Of a stretch of 64,000 nucleotides of DNA, positions 12,501 through 25,376 are shown piece by piece (the first letter of the stretch is position 1; the number at the start of each line of letters is the position of its first letter). Source of the DNA: Delphinapterus leucas (lineage: Eukaryota > Chordata > Mammalia > Artiodactyla > Monodontidae); NCBI RefSeq assembly GCF_002288925.2, contig NW_022098031.1:17495897-17559896 (forward strand), given 5' to 3'. A program made the translations under genes and the position numbers. The notes beneath the pieces were generated by a model. That model ran no database searches. It saw nothing but the letters and a program-made list of their open reading frames with translations, and was not told the DNA's origin.

Positions 12501-12849
12501 GGTTTCACTTGCAGGCAGAAATAATCCCTGTGGAAGTCTACTGGAGGAAATGTTCAGGGTGTCAATTCATTTGGATATACCCATGTATTTCTTTTCAAAC
12601 ATCTGGCCAAAGAAGGGAATTAGAAAGTCACTGAATATTTATTGTTCAGATATTTTACTGAAATTGAGGCATTTTACAATAATTTCCATTCTTTAAAATT
12701 CTTTAAAATTATCCATATTGCACACATTTTAAAGTCACCACAGGATTCATTTATACCATCTATTTCCTTTAACTTGGAGTTCTCGAAGAAGAGTGTACTA
12801 ATTTTCTGACTGCTAACTCAAACTATCCTTTATTACATAACCCAATAAA
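12501..12849. other. Unique sequence, no gene seen
   Basis: Only a minor local duplication (ATTCTTTAAA, twice, near 12688-12708) stands out. Confidence 0.5.
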
Positions 12850-13160
12850 TACTTTCAAATATCTCTTGTGTTATGAGCTGGGAATACATAATGACTGGAA
12901 CAGACACTGCACCTACCCACACTATACTTAAATTTATAGGGGTAAAGAAAATAAAACCAGTGATAAAAACAAAGTGTTGTGAATATAATGACATAGAGGG
13001 AGTGAGAAAACTAACTAGGAGGACCTAGCCTCGTCAAGATTAGGTCTCCATAAGTGAGTCATTAACCATCACTTAGGCTTATATTTTTAAGATTAAACTT
13101 GATAAGTAAAGTGAATAAAGCTGTTTCTGGAGCATAGTAAGAGCTCAATATTTACTTGTA
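12850..13160 (+). repeat. Possible fragment of an ancient mammalian repeat (family unnamed)
   Basis: The stretch with GAGCTGGGAATACATAATGA near 12873-12892 resembles the opening part of an old mammalian repeat whose later parts I see at 44690-45380, 58760-59600 and 62990-63630. Divergence is high and boundaries are approximate. Confidence 0.35.
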
Positions 13161-16100
13161 TTAGTATTACTATTTGTCAAGCTTTGAAGCATTTATTGCT
13201 TCAAATGGTGAGGCATATTAGAATAGTGTTAAGAAGGGGAAAGCTAATATTTTCACTTGGCTCCCAAAGGTAGTATTTAAGAAAACATGTGATGTCTTCA
13301 CTTAGAAAGTAAGAAGGGCACATACGAGTTTTGATCCCAAGCTTACCACTTTGATATATAGTACATCACATACTCCTTAGCCAAAATCTGTTGCTGGGGT
13401 TCCTGAGTTACACTTTTTAACTTGATTTCTCATACATCTTTAGTCACCTCCAACAGGTCTCTTTGAATGTTTATAGATGAAGCACTCTCTGTAAGCCATT
13501 TCCTGGATCCCTTACTACTCTTCTTGGTGAATTTACTCAACATTTCATTTCAGACAGCATCACTAAAATATCCAGTGACGTTGCATCTGGCCAGGCATTT
13601 TTGTCTCAACTCCAGCAATCAGAAAGGCACACTCATAAATCCTTAAATTACCAGAGCTAGCAGAACCAATATTGCATTTTAGAAATTAAATTCAAAATAT
13701 CACATTTTTAGAAAGTTATAACCTGATTTTATTAATTTAATATAATGTGAGGCATGTGAGGAGAAATACCTTTTTTTTTTTTTCCCCTTAAATACTAAAA
13801 TCCCAAAGGTAGACAGAGTTGATGGTCTAGGAATGCCACAGGCAAATTGTGTGTTACATGCTTGGATCTGTAATTAAAATTAAGGAGGAGACCCATTGGG
13901 TTTAATCTCAGGAATAAATGGAGACCAATACTTAAGTTTCACCATAATTCTATTTCTCATATCTAATTCAAAAGGCTTATTCTGTGAAAATGAAACAATT
14001 ATGTTTTTAAAAGAGAAAAGTTAAATAGGATAACTCCAATTATGGAAATGAGCCAATTAAATCTCATATCTTACTAGGGCCCAGTCATGTTTGTTATCTA
14101 AGACTATATTAATGAGACTGTTAAAACATAATTTAGATTATCACAATATATTCTTTGATGACTTGAGTTATTATTTTATGATTTAATGGAATGTTCAACA
14201 ATTAACTATAAAATTTTATCACTCTATACTTCAAAAAGGAATACCCCCAAGTTGGTAACAAAACATCTGGATGTAATAAAAGGGTTCAACCCAATCTGCT
14301 TTGCACACGGCATACATTTGATTTTATTATTAAAATATCAAAATGTATTTTCCGTATTCATATGCATGAATAATTAAACATGAAAATAGGAGTATTTTTG
14401 TTCATTGGATTAAATTATAGATATGGGAAAAGTTTCATTGAAAAGAATTAGTTGTAAAAGTTTGCTGGTAGTTTGCTTAAAAAATGTATTCAGATAATTA
14501 CAAAAATTAATTTGCTTAAAAATACTGCCTTTTTTTATAATGTAAAATAGGATTTTATAGTGTTAAATAGGATTACTATTTTTGGTCAAGTAAATTAATT
14601 CAATCAGTCTTCTTTTTCAAACAGTCTCCTGCAAGAGATCCTAGAGATCATGTCATTTAGTATGAACACTTTACTTTTTTACTTCATGGTTCAACTTCTC
14701 AGAAACCTCATTGAGGTTGTAGGCTGTTGGGCTTAATAACTACACTCTGGTATTCATACATCTTACTGTTTAGAAGCATGCCTTCTCACAATACAAGCTC
14801 TGTTGTCGGGTGCCATCAACTCAGGGCTGCCTCTGTTTGGTGGCCGTTCTGTGATGAAACAGGCTTTTATTCTGGAGTCAGCCTAAAACTCGATGGGGGG
14901 ATGGCTGGAGGGGAAGTGGTAATTTCCCCTCCTGTTGAATTTCCTCAAGCATGCTATTTAGAAACCCTTGTATCACTTGGCCCCTGTTTACATGTCTGAT
15001 TCACTTTCTATAACGCCCCTTCTTACATTTTACAGTTCGAGTCCTACACAACTTATAGTTCATAATTATGCTAGGATTTCTCATTTGTTCTTAACAAATC
15101 TTATATCCTGTAATATTATCCTATCCTTGACCATGTGGCAAAATTTTGATTAATTCATCAAGAAACTCAGTAGCTGCCTTTTCTGCTAAGTCATCTCTGA
15201 ATTCTCTAGTACTCTTAAGTAATTTTTCTTCTATGTTCTACAGTAAATACATGATTTACTTTTTTAAATCGTGTTGCTTTTATTAGCTTTTTAAAATGTC
15301 TGTCGCTTTTTAAGATTTGAGTTCTTCAAAGTTGGAGGTAGGGAATGAGTTTTTTAAATTTTATCCTTAGCCTGAGCAAATTACTTGCACTTTAGTACAT
15401 GCCCAATAGTATTTTTTTGAATGAAGGAATAGATAAAATAGAAACTTAACAACACTTTTTTTTCCTCAAAAAAAGAAGTGTCGTTATCTTTTATAGGTAG
15501 GCATATGTCTTGCAGTCATTCTGAATAATGAAATAGTTATTGTTTTGTTACTTTTTTCCCATTGTCATCATGACCGTCATGTCTTAGGCAATTGATATTT
15601 AAACAATAATTTAATGTTTAGTGTCAACATCACATGAGAGTTACTGTTCTTATAATTTGAAATACTGAAACACATACAAGCATTTCTGTACTCCAAAACA
15701 CATTGTGGTATAGATCTGATCACAGGAAGCAAAAAATAAATAGACATCTGGGAACAGGAGCAATATTGGGGAAGTTCTGAAAATGAGCTGGTGCTATCAG
15801 AAGTTTTGCTGACATCTTACCTTCTCAAAGGCTTGGTGAACCATGTTCTTGACCTTAAAATAAATTCTGTCCAATATATAATTTTTTAAACGATTAATAC
15901 ATGTCTTTTCCAGGCTAGCTTATGGGTTACTTATAGAAAGAGATTGTTTTAGTGCTCTTAGAATTTTTCATAATGCTTAATACTGCCAAGTGATAAAAGA
16001 AATTTTAAAAATCATCACATTGCAGGAATTGCTTTTTATTTTCTGCCCCTGCATTTTTCATCTTATCCAGGTGTTTTCAAATAATGCTTTTATTTGAAGA

Positions 16101-16404
16101 ACCTAACTATCTCAATATCTGGGTTATTTTGCCTATGAATAAATTTCCCAAAAGTTGTATTATTTAACTAATAGACTCCTTATCTGATAATGTATCTAGA
16201 TTCTCCGTCACTGTACTGTTCCTATCTGTCTGTGCTCCTATTTGAGTGCCATTTGACAGCTTTAAAAACTTATGGCTAAAACTCCCATCATCCTTTTCTC
16301 GACCGATTCTTCTGGCTAAATTGTTTCCCAAAGTTGGCATGCCCAAATCCTGCGTTTATGAGGAGGTAGTTACAAAATGGTCAAGATTTTAATTTCTAGA
16401 TTAA
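13161..16404. other. AT-rich unique sequence, no gene seen
   Basis: No coding region or repeat recognised over about 3.2 kb. A poly(T) run lies at about 13771-13783. The 90-codon frame at 14727-14999 has no recognisable domain. Confidence 0.5.
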
Positions 16405-16590
16405 AATCGCCTGCTTTTAAATTCTAGGTGCACCCCTAGCTGTATGACTGGAATAAGTTGCTGAATGTATCCAAGCCTAATTACCTAATCTGTACAATAG
16501 GGGTAATAAAAGTGCCCACTTCAGAGGCTGATGAGATTGAATAGTATTATGCATGTAAAGCTTTAGAATTCTTCTTGATACACAGAGATT
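16405..16590 (+). mobile_element. Diverged MIR SINE, forward strand
   Basis: The MIR core order is visible: CTAGCTGTATGACTGG near 16436-16451, a diverged CCAAGCCTAATTACCTAATC block near 16471-16490, CTGTACAATAGGGGTAATAA near 16490-16509, then GATGAGATTGAATAGTATTA near 16529-16548 and ATGCATGTAAAGC near 16549-16561. Confidence 0.75.
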
Positions 16591-17194
16591 CTATCTTACT
16601 TATGAACATCGTCCACATCAAATGCCTCAATATTCTGACAACTGTGCCTAAGGAATCTCATATTGGTAAATGTCCCTTCTCGCTATACTTTCCTTCAAAC
16701 ACATGGACTCTGACTACCCAAGACCCTAAATGTCTGTTGTCTTGAACTGTTTGTGTTGCTTATTGCTGAACTGCTGTTATTCCAGATAATGGTATTTACC
16801 TTTCCTATATTGTTAGCTTTTGTCTTTTGTCAGTGTTTCAAAACTCACAATACTATCATGTACTCTGGCAATGAGACATTAAAACATTCAATAAATGAAG
16901 TCTCAACTATGTGCCACACATGGATTTAGATATTTAACTATATATGTCTAATGCCATTAAACAAATAATCCATGACCTGAGAACAATGTCAATCTCATTC
17001 ATCATGTATTTTTATCCTGGAGAGACTACTTCATAGTTAGTGAGCATACATAATCTTTTATCATTCAATACTTACATTAAAATTCATAGAAATTGTTTGT
17101 GATGCAAACAGTAGGTTTATTGTACACTTTTTATTATTTTGGATTAACTCTAGAGAGAAATATTCTTATGGTATATGATTCATTCTTTAATAAT
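16591..17194. other. Unique sequence, no gene seen
   Basis: No gene or clear repeat. It leads directly into the L1M 3' end. Confidence 0.5.
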
Positions 17195-17635
17195 ACATAT
17201 TCTCCAATCTCACTTATGTGTGAAATCTAAAATAGTCAATCTCATATAAGCAGAGAGCAGAATGGTGGTTTCTAGAGGCTGAGGAAAGGGGGAAATGTGG
17301 AGTCATTGTTCAACGGTTATAAAATTTTAGTTATACAACATGAATAAGTTCTAGAGATCTTCTTACAGTATAGTGCCTGTAATTAATAATGCTGTGGTGC
17401 ACTTAAAATTTTTAACAAGGTAGGTCTCATGTTAAATGCTCTTCTACAAAAACAGAAATAACAACAACAAAACATTTTGGTGGTGACAGATATGTTTATT
17501 ACCTTGATTGTAGTGATGGTTTTACAGGTGTATGCATGGGTCCAAACTCATTAAATTGTATAATTAATTATGTGTAGATTTTTGTATATCAATTATACCT
17601 CAATAAGGCTGTTAAATATATATATATATATATAA
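17195..17635 (+). mobile_element. L1M 3' untranslated end, forward strand
   Basis: The order matches the 3' end of middle-aged L1 (L1MA/L1MB type): TGGTGGTTTCTAGAGGCTGA near 17263-17282, a GGGGGAAATGTGGAGTCATT block, CTTGATTGTAGTGATGGTTT near 17503-17522, then ATCAATTATACCTCAATAAG near 17589-17608. The tail has become a (TA)n microsatellite at about 17616-17635. The element is 5'-truncated. Confidence 0.8.
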
Positions 17636-18087
17636 CCCATTCCTTAGACAACACTTATATCAGGACATTATATTATCCAAATGTATTAGTCCTCCTAAAT
17701 TCACACATTTCAAATTAAGAATCACCAGCAGTAAAGATTTTTTGTTTCTTCTATAGAGGATTTTGAGTAAATTTTGAGCAATGACAGCTATTTTCACTAT
17801 TAATATGCCCAAAGTATACAACTACATTGAGGTAATGAAAGGAAGCCTAAAAATCAATCTAACTTTGTTTCCGAGTGGTCAGTTCAAGGATCTATTAATA
17901 ATCACTAAAACTCAAAATTCAATTCCTCAGCAAAATATATTTTATAATATTTTTTATTTTCTTTATTTTGCTGATTTCAAATAATTTTCAGAACTTAACG
18001 TGAAATATAATGTACAAATGGGATATAGTCAATTCAATGTTTTAAATGTTGAAACTAGAACATAAACCTGTTTAGTATTTAATATGA
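17636..18087. other. Unique sequence, no gene seen
   Basis: No gene or repeat is recognised. Confidence 0.5.
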
Positions 18088-18449
18088 TGTCTCAGTCTGT
18101 GTTCCTACAACAAATACCACAGACTTATATGGGTAACTTATAAGCAACAGAAATTTTTTTCTTACAGTTCTGGATGCTGGGAAATCCAAAGTATTGACCC
18201 AGCATGGTTGCATTCTAGTGAAGACCCTCTTCCTGGTTCATAACCAGCATCTTCTCACTGTTCCTCACGGAGGGGAGGGACTAGAGGATCTCTCTGGAGG
18301 CTCTTTTATAGACACTAATCCCATTCATGAGGGTTCCATCCTCATGATTTACGTACATCCCAAAGGACCCACCTACTAATACCATCACCTTTGGGGGTTA
18401 GGATTTCAACATATGAATTTTGGAGGGACACAAACATTCAGACCATAGC
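18088..18449 (-). mobile_element. MST-like MaLR LTR, reverse strand
   Basis: Read on the plus strand this is the reverse complement of an MST/THE1-type LTR. It starts with the LTR end (TGTCTCAGTCTGTGTTCCTA at 18088) and includes ACAGTTCTGGATGCTGG near 18164-18180, CTAATCCCATTCATGAGGGT near 18317-18336 and the GTTAGGATTTCAACATATGA block near 18396-18415. It finishes with the LTR start, whose plus-strand form is CACAAACATTCAGACCATAG near 18429-18448. Nearly the whole LTR is present. No internal region adjoins it, so it is a solo LTR. Confidence 0.75.
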
Positions 18450-20951
18450 TGAGTTAGAAAAATGAAAGAAAATGGGATAATATGGGTAGTGGGTTTAAAT
18501 CTGAGAGATAAACTGTTGCTTCCTTCCTACATGGTGCCAAAGTAATATGTCCAGTTAAATGTAAGTGCTAAAGAATTTAATTGTATCACACTAGACTGTG
18601 TTTGGTTCATTTCTTCATCGTATTTTTTTTCCAGCTGTGAATTTCTTCCCAGAAACTAGAAGTCTTCTAGTAGACTAATAACAGTAGACCCTGAGATGTA
18701 GAAATAATTTTGGAAATGGCACTATCAGTGCATTTACATCACATAAGAATTTAGGTGCATGGGTAGCAAGGACCAAATTGTGCATTAATATGTGATCTCT
18801 ACAATGCATAATATTTGTAAATACTCATAAAATTCTGAAAAAACAACATAGTTGTTCTATAGCCTCACATTATTCCATACAAAAAGTAAGCCTATGTAAC
18901 AAGGAAAGACAAAAATTAGTATTCCCTGGGAACTAAAGCTAATAATGTCAAGCTGCTTTGCAAATAATGGATTGAATTAGATACAATGGGGAAAAAAAAA
19001 TCTCAGTGTTTTTACTGTTATTAGTGTGTTTCTATTGGTAAAACCTACACTTTGTCCAGGATGGTCGGTCATTACGATAGCCTTAGAAAATTTTAAATTA
19101 TAATATGAATATATACACTTTAGGAACTTTTCAAATTGGTTGGTCTTATTCCATTAGAATATTCTTTGTAATGTTTAAAATGCACGTATTCTTTTATTTC
19201 TCCACATCACCATATCAATTCCACATTGAGAAAAACATCCAACATTTATATATTTTATTAAATATTTTATTAATATACATGTTAATTTTAACTAATTATT
19301 TAATACATAGATTTCCATAAAATAGTTTAATGTTTTAAGTTTTGTAATATGACTCTTTCTACAAACTAGAGTATGATAGATTCCAGGATAATATGATAAA
19401 AATATGGTATATAGCAAGTCAATAGAAGAACGAAAAAGCTAGTGTTTATGATTATAGTCCTTTCAGTGTAAACCTACGGTTGAATTGTTTTATTATTTGA
19501 GTATTTCATATTAATACCTAATATTTTGACTTTCAAAAGTAAGATGGTACTGTTAGTTTCATGTTGCTTCTTAATATCATAAAATGTTTAGAAAATGTTC
19601 ACTGGCAGTTCCACTGTATAGTACTTCCCAAATTTAAATAACAAAAGAAAGCATGGATAGATAAATAGATCAATAGATATTATGCTTTTGTATTTTAAGA
19701 AAAGTCCTAGGGGACTTTGTGGCAGAGCAGTTTGCTTGGTTAACTCAAATATTATTGTTCTCAAAATTCATTGGTATAATGTTAAATACAGTAGCACATA
19801 AATCAATTTTTCTAAGATGATTTAAGTGCCATTTTATAGAGCAAAAGCTATAGACCAAATTGGAACCTTATTGCACTATGTTTTAACAAGCTTGTAATTA
19901 CCATTCTAATGTGTATGTCTGTTTTTACATTTTGCAGTGCCCTATTTGCTCTGCAAGCTGGTTTCAGAATATCATAGAAAACTGGCTATCTCACGTTTAG
20001 TGAAAAACAAAAGGAAAATAAACTGAAGGTTAAAAAAAAACTACATTTATTTGGATTCTATATCAATTCATTATTCATAATTATTTTGGTCTGATTCTTT
20101 ATAATTTTATTTGTTGCCCATGTCATCACTCATAATTTAAATGCAAGAATGAACTAAAAGAGGCATTAAATAACAAAGTATATGCAAATCCACAGTTTCA
20201 TCAAGTCAGACTTAAATTTTGAAATGTAATTTTTGTTTTCAGATAAAGATTAAAATAAATTCATTTAGTTAATGAGGGTTGGAAACAGCCATTTGATTCC
20301 TTTATAAAAATATTTTATATTTAAAATATACATCCACATAAATAGCTAATAATTTAATTTTTGTATAATAATTTATACTAAATGGAAACAAAATTCGTTT
20401 CACATCTTTATCCCCAGTGCTTGTTATTTATGTTTATTTTTTGAAATATCATTTCCCCCATCCACATAAGCAGGCTTATTGTATAATTTGCTAAGATGTA
20501 ACAATCCTTGTAGAGACTAGACTAGATCAGGTCTGTCACCCTCATTTTGTCCACCTCGGTGCTCAGTGACTCTTCTGGAAACTAATGCTTATACCACTAG
20601 GTTAACTTTTTTTTTCCTTTACATTTACAGTACCCAATATTTTTCTGTGGCTTTTTATTCTTTAAAAAAAAAAAACTACAGCTTATAAACAAACAGGAGG
20701 CAAAATCATGAATAAAGCTTATGTAACCAAATTCAATATAAGCTGCTTTTGGCAAGTGTGTAAAGTTTATGATTTCTTATATATCATTTGTACCATTTAT
20801 GCTAAACTCCAGTAATAAGTGTTTGTGATGAAAACCATTATCCCATTCCAGTTTTAATGTATACTCCATGAGAATAAAATTATGGTTTAAAAAGTTAAGC
20901 AATTGAAAATTTCTAGGGGAGTTGAATTTCTTTTAAACTTTTTAAATAAAC
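18450..20951. other. AT-rich unique sequence, no gene seen
   Basis: About 2.5 kb without a recognised gene or repeat, ending at the target-site duplication of the big L1. A short poly(A) lies near 20665-20677. Confidence 0.5.
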
Positions 20952-20968
20952 TTGAGTTATAATTTATT
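20952..20968. repeat. Left target-site duplication of the full-length L1
   Basis: TTGAGTTATAATTTATT here matches TTGAGTTTTAATTTATT at 27354-27370 with one difference. The copies flank the L1 exactly, next to its A-rich tail on this side and its 5' end on the other. Confidence 0.85.
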
Positions 20969-21038
20969 ACGTTTTACTTTTGTTATTGGAGTATAATTGC
21001 TTTACAATGTGTTAGTTTCTGCTGTAGAATGAAGTGAG

Positions 21039-21039
<1 letters not shown>

Positions 21040-21091
<52 letters not shown>

Positions 21092-21097
21092 TATATC
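21040..21097. repeat. Compound (AT)n(AC)n microsatellite in the L1 3'UTR
   Basis: About fifteen AT units (21040-21070) pass directly into about ten AC units (21071-21090), followed by a few more AT. Slippage of an original short AT run of the L1 3'UTR is the simplest origin. It is likely length-polymorphic. Confidence 0.95.
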
Positions 21098-21341
21098 TCC
21101 TCCATCTTGGACCTCCCTCCCACCCCACCCATCTAGGTCATCACAGAGCACTGAGCTGATCTTCCTGTGCTTTATAGCATGTTCCCACTAGCTATCTGTT
21201 TTATGCATAGTAGTGTATATATGTCAGTCCTAATCTCTCAATTTGTCCCACCGTCTCCATCCCCCACTGTGTCCACATGTACATTCTCTACATCTGTGTC
21301 TCTATTCCTGCCCTGCAAATAGGTTCATCTGTACCATTTTT

Positions 21342-24300
21342 CTAGATTCCACATATATGCATTAATATACAATATTTGTTTTTCTCTTTCTGGCTTACTT
21401 CACTCTGTATGACAGACTCTGCATCCATCCACATCTCTACAAATGACCCAGTTTCATTCCTTTTTATGGCTGAGTAATATTCCATTGTATATATGTACCA
21501 CATCTTTTTTTTTTTTTTCTGCGGTACGTGGGCCCCTCACTGTTGTGGCCTCTCCCATTGCAGAGCACAGGCTCCGGACACGCAGGCTCAGCGGCCATGG
21601 CTCACGGGCCCAGCCGCTCCACGGCATGTGGGATCTTCCCAGACCAGGGCACGAACCCGTGTCCCCTGCATCAGCAGGTGGACTCTCAACCACTGTGCCA
21701 CCAGGGAAGCCCCCACATCTTCTTTATCCATTCATCTGTTGTTGGACATTTAGGTTGTTTCCATGTCCTGGCTATTGTAAATAGTGCTGCAGTGAACATT
21801 GGGGTACATGTGTCCTTTTGAATTATGGTTTTCACAGGGTGTGTTCCCAGTAGTGGGATTGCTGTGTCATATGGTAGTTCTATTTTTAGTTTTTTAAGGA
21901 ACCTCCATACTGTTCTCCACACTGGTTGTATCAATTTGCATTCCCACCAACAGTGAAAGAGGGTTCCCTTTTCTCCACACCCTCTCCAGCATTTATTCTT
22001 TGTAGATATTTTGATGATAGCCATTCTGACTGGTGTGAGGTGATATCTCATTGTAGTTTTGATTTGCATTTCTCTAATAATTAATGGTATTGAGCATCCT
22101 TTCATGTGACCCTTGGATATCTGTATGTCCTCCTTGGAGAGATGTCTATTTAGGTCTTCTGCCCATTTTTGGATTGGGTTGTTTGTTTTTTTGATATTGA
22201 GCTCCATGAGCTGTTTGTATATTTTGGAGATTAATCCTTTGTCTGTTGCTTCCTTTGCAAATATTTTCTCCCATTCTGAGGGCTGTCTTTTCGTCTTGTT
22301 TTTGGTTTCCTTTGCTGTGCAAAAGATTTTAAGTTTAATTAGATCCCATTTGTTTATTTTTGTTTTTATTTTCATTACTCTAGGAGATGAGTCAAAAAAG
22401 ATCTTGCTGTGGTTTATGTCAAAGAGTGTTTTTCCTATGTTTTCCTCTAAGAGTTTTATAGTGTCCTATCTTACATTTAGGTCTTTAATCCATTTAGAGT
22501 TTATTTTTGTGTATGGTGTTAGGGAGTGTTCTGATTTCATTCTTTTACATGTAGCTTTCCAGTTTTCCCAGCACCATTTATTGAAGAGACTGTCTTTTCT
22601 CCATTGTATGTTCTTGCCTCCTTTGTCATAAATTAGTTGACCGTATGTGCATGGGTTTATCTCTGGGCTTTCTATCCTGTACCATTGATCTATATTTCTG
22701 TTTCTGTGCCAGTACAATACTGTCTTGATTACTCTACCTTTGTAGTATGGTTTGAAGTTGCGGAGCCTGATTCCTCCAGCTCCGTTTTTCTTTCTCAAGA
22801 TTGCTTTGGCTATTTGCGGTCTTTTGTGTTTCCATATAAATTGTAAAATTTTTTGTTCTAATTCTGTGAAGAATGCCATTGGTAATTTGACAGGGGTTGC
22901 ATGAAATCTGTAGATTGCTTTGGGTAGTGTAGTCATTTTCACAATATTGATTCTTCTAATGTAGGAACATGGTATATTTCTCCAACTTTTTATGTCATCT
23001 TTGATTTCTTTCATCAGTGTTTTATAGTTTTCTGAGTACAGGTCTTTCGCCTCCTTAGGTAGGTTTATTCCTAGTTATTTTATTCTTTTTATTGTGGTGG
23101 TAAATGGGATTGTTTCCTTAATTTCTCTTTCCGATCTTTCGTTGTTAGTTTATAGGAATGGAAGAGGTTTCTGTGCATTAATTTTGTATCCTGCTACTTT
23201 ACCAAATTCATTGATTAGCTATAGTAGTTTTCTGGTGGCATCTTTAGGATTTTCTATGTATAGTATCATGTCATCTGCAAACAGTGACAGTTTTACCTCT
23301 TCTTTTCCAATTTTTATTCTTTTTATTTCTTTTTCTTTTCTGATTGCTGTGGCTAGGACTTCCAAAACTATGTTGAATAATAGTGGTGAGAGTGGACATC
23401 CTTGTCTTGTTCCTGATCTTAGTGATAATGCTTTCGGTTTTTCACCATTGAGAGTGATATTTACTCTGGATTTGTCATATATGGCCTTTATAATGTTGAG
23501 GTAGCTTCCCTCTGTGCCCATTTTCTGGATAGTTTTTATCATAAATGGGTGTTGAGTTTTGTCAAAAGCTTTTTCTGCATCTATTGAGATGATCATATGG
23601 TTTTTATTCCTTAATTTGTTAAAGTGGTGTATCACATTGATTGATTTGCGTATATTGAAGAATCCTTGTATTCCTGGGACAAACCCCACTTGATCATGGT
23701 GTATGATCCTTTTAATGTGGTGTTGGATTCTGTTTGCTAGCATTTTGTTGAGGATTTTTGCATCTACATTCATCAGTGATATTGGCCTGTAGTTTTCTTT
23801 CTTTGTGACACCTTTGGTTTTGGTATCAGGGTGATGGTGGCCTCATAGTATGAGTTTGGGAGTGTTCCTCCCTCTGCTATATTTTGGAAGAGTTTGAGAC
23901 GGATAGGTGTTAGCCCATCTCTAAATGTTTGATAGAAATTTCCTGTGGAGCCATCTGGTCCTGGACTTTTGTTGGAATATTTTTAGTTGCAGTTTCAATT
24001 TCCTTGTGATAGGTCTGTTATATTTTCTAATTCTTCCTGGTTCAATCTTGGAAAATTGTACCTTTCCAAGAATGTGTCCATTTCTTCAAGGTTGTCCATT
24101 TTATTGGCATAGAGTTGCTTGTAGTAATCTCTCATGATCCTTTGTATTTCTGCAGTATCAGTTGTAATTTCTCCTTTTTCATTTCTAATTTTGTTGATTT
24201 GTATCCTCTCCCTTTTTTTCTTGATGAGTCTGGCTAAAGGTTTATCAATTTAGTTTACCTTCTCAAAGAACCAACTTTTAGTTTTAATGATATTTACTGT

Positions 24301-25337
24301 TGCTTTCATTTCTATTTCATTGATTTCTGCTTTGATCTTTATGATTTCTTTCCTTCTACTGACTTTGGGTTTTCTTTGTTCTTCCTTCTCTAGTTTCTTT
24401 AGGTGTAAGTTTAGATTGTTTATTTGAGATTTTTCTTGTTTCTTGAGGTGAGATTGAATTGCTATAAACTTCCCTCTTAGAACTGCTTTTGCTGTGTCCA
24501 ATAGGTTTTGGGTCGTCATGTTTTCGTTGTGATTTGTTTCTATGTAATTTTTTATTTCTCCTTTGATTTCTTCTGTGATCTCTTGATTATTTAGTAGCAC
24601 ACTATTTAGCCTCCATGTATTTGTGATTTTACAGTTTTATTTTCCTGTAATTGATTCCTAATCTCATAGTGTTGTGGTCGGAAAAGATACTTGATACAAT
24701 TTCAATTTTCTTAAATTTTCCAAGGCTTGATTTGTGACCCAAGATGTGATCTGTTCTGGAGACTATCCCATGTGCACTTGAGAAGAAAGTGTATTCTGCT
24801 GCTTTGGGGTGGAATGTCCTATAAATATCAATTAAATCTGTCTGTTCTATTTTGTCATTTAAAGCTTGTGTTTCCTTATTTATTTTCTGTTTGGATGATC
24901 TGTCCATTGGTGTAAGTGGGGTGTTAAAGTGCCCCACTATTATTGTGTTACTGTCAATTTCCCCTCTTAAGGCTGTTAGCATTTGCCTTATGTATTGAGG
25001 TGCTCCTCTGTTGGGTGCATAAACATTTATAATTGTTATATCTTCTTCTTGGATTGATCCCTTGATCATTATGTAGTGTCCTTTCTTACGTCTTGTAACT
25101 GTCTTTATTTTAAAGTCTATTTTATCTGACATGAGTATTCCTACTCTGGCTTTCTTTTGATTTCCATTTGCATGGAATATCTTTTTCCCTCACCTCACTT
25201 TTAGTCCATATGTGTCCCGAGGTCTGAAGTAGGTTTCTTGTAGACAGCATATATACAGGACTTGTTTTTGTATCCATTCAGCCACTCTCTGTCTTTTAGT
25301 TGGGGCATTTAATCCATTTACATTTAAGGGAATTATT
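21342..25337 (-). pseudogene. L1 ORF2 remnant (endonuclease, reverse transcriptase, C-terminal Cys domain)
   Basis: ORF2p nicks target DNA and copies L1 RNA into it. Domain order is intact but the frame is broken. The start is near 25337, with the ISIIPLNVNGLNAPTKRQR-like opening interrupted by a stop. The endonuclease lies at about 25132-24629: IIVGHFNTPLT has His where the catalytic Asp of GDFNTPL belongs, while the SDHN motif survives. The reverse transcriptase lies at about 23773-23219 with [17 protein letters not shown] 182-codon frame follows (23014-22466), and the C-terminal segment (22375-21713) contains [19 protein letters not shown], the Cys/His knuckle. The stop is near 21342. A SINE at 21507-21712 splits the last 120 or so codons. 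The endonuclease change and multiple stops make it non-functional. Confidence 0.9.
21507..21712 (-). mobile_element. CHR SINE (tRNA-derived, cetacean type) inside the L1, reverse strand
   Basis: The insertion is bounded by CCACATCTT at 21498-21506 and again at 21713-21721, which is its target-site duplication. On the plus strand it starts with poly(T), then GCGGTACGTGGGCCCCTCAC and ends GGGAAGCCC, the reverse complement of the CHR head. It is Pol III-type and non-autonomous, moved by L1 machinery. It lies inside ORF2, so it arrived after the L1 did. Confidence 0.93.
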
Positions 25338-25376
25338 GATATGTATGTTCATATTACCATTTTTAAAATTATTTTA

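Noticed and set aside
21443..21821. Open frames of 79 to 113 codons on both strands
   Set aside because: They are translations of the CHR SINE and flanking L1. The same frames appear at 35468-35852 and 52874-53417 because the SINE is the same.
22113..25132. Plus-strand frames such as 22113-22631 and 23094-23504
   Set aside because: Antisense shadows of L1 ORF2.
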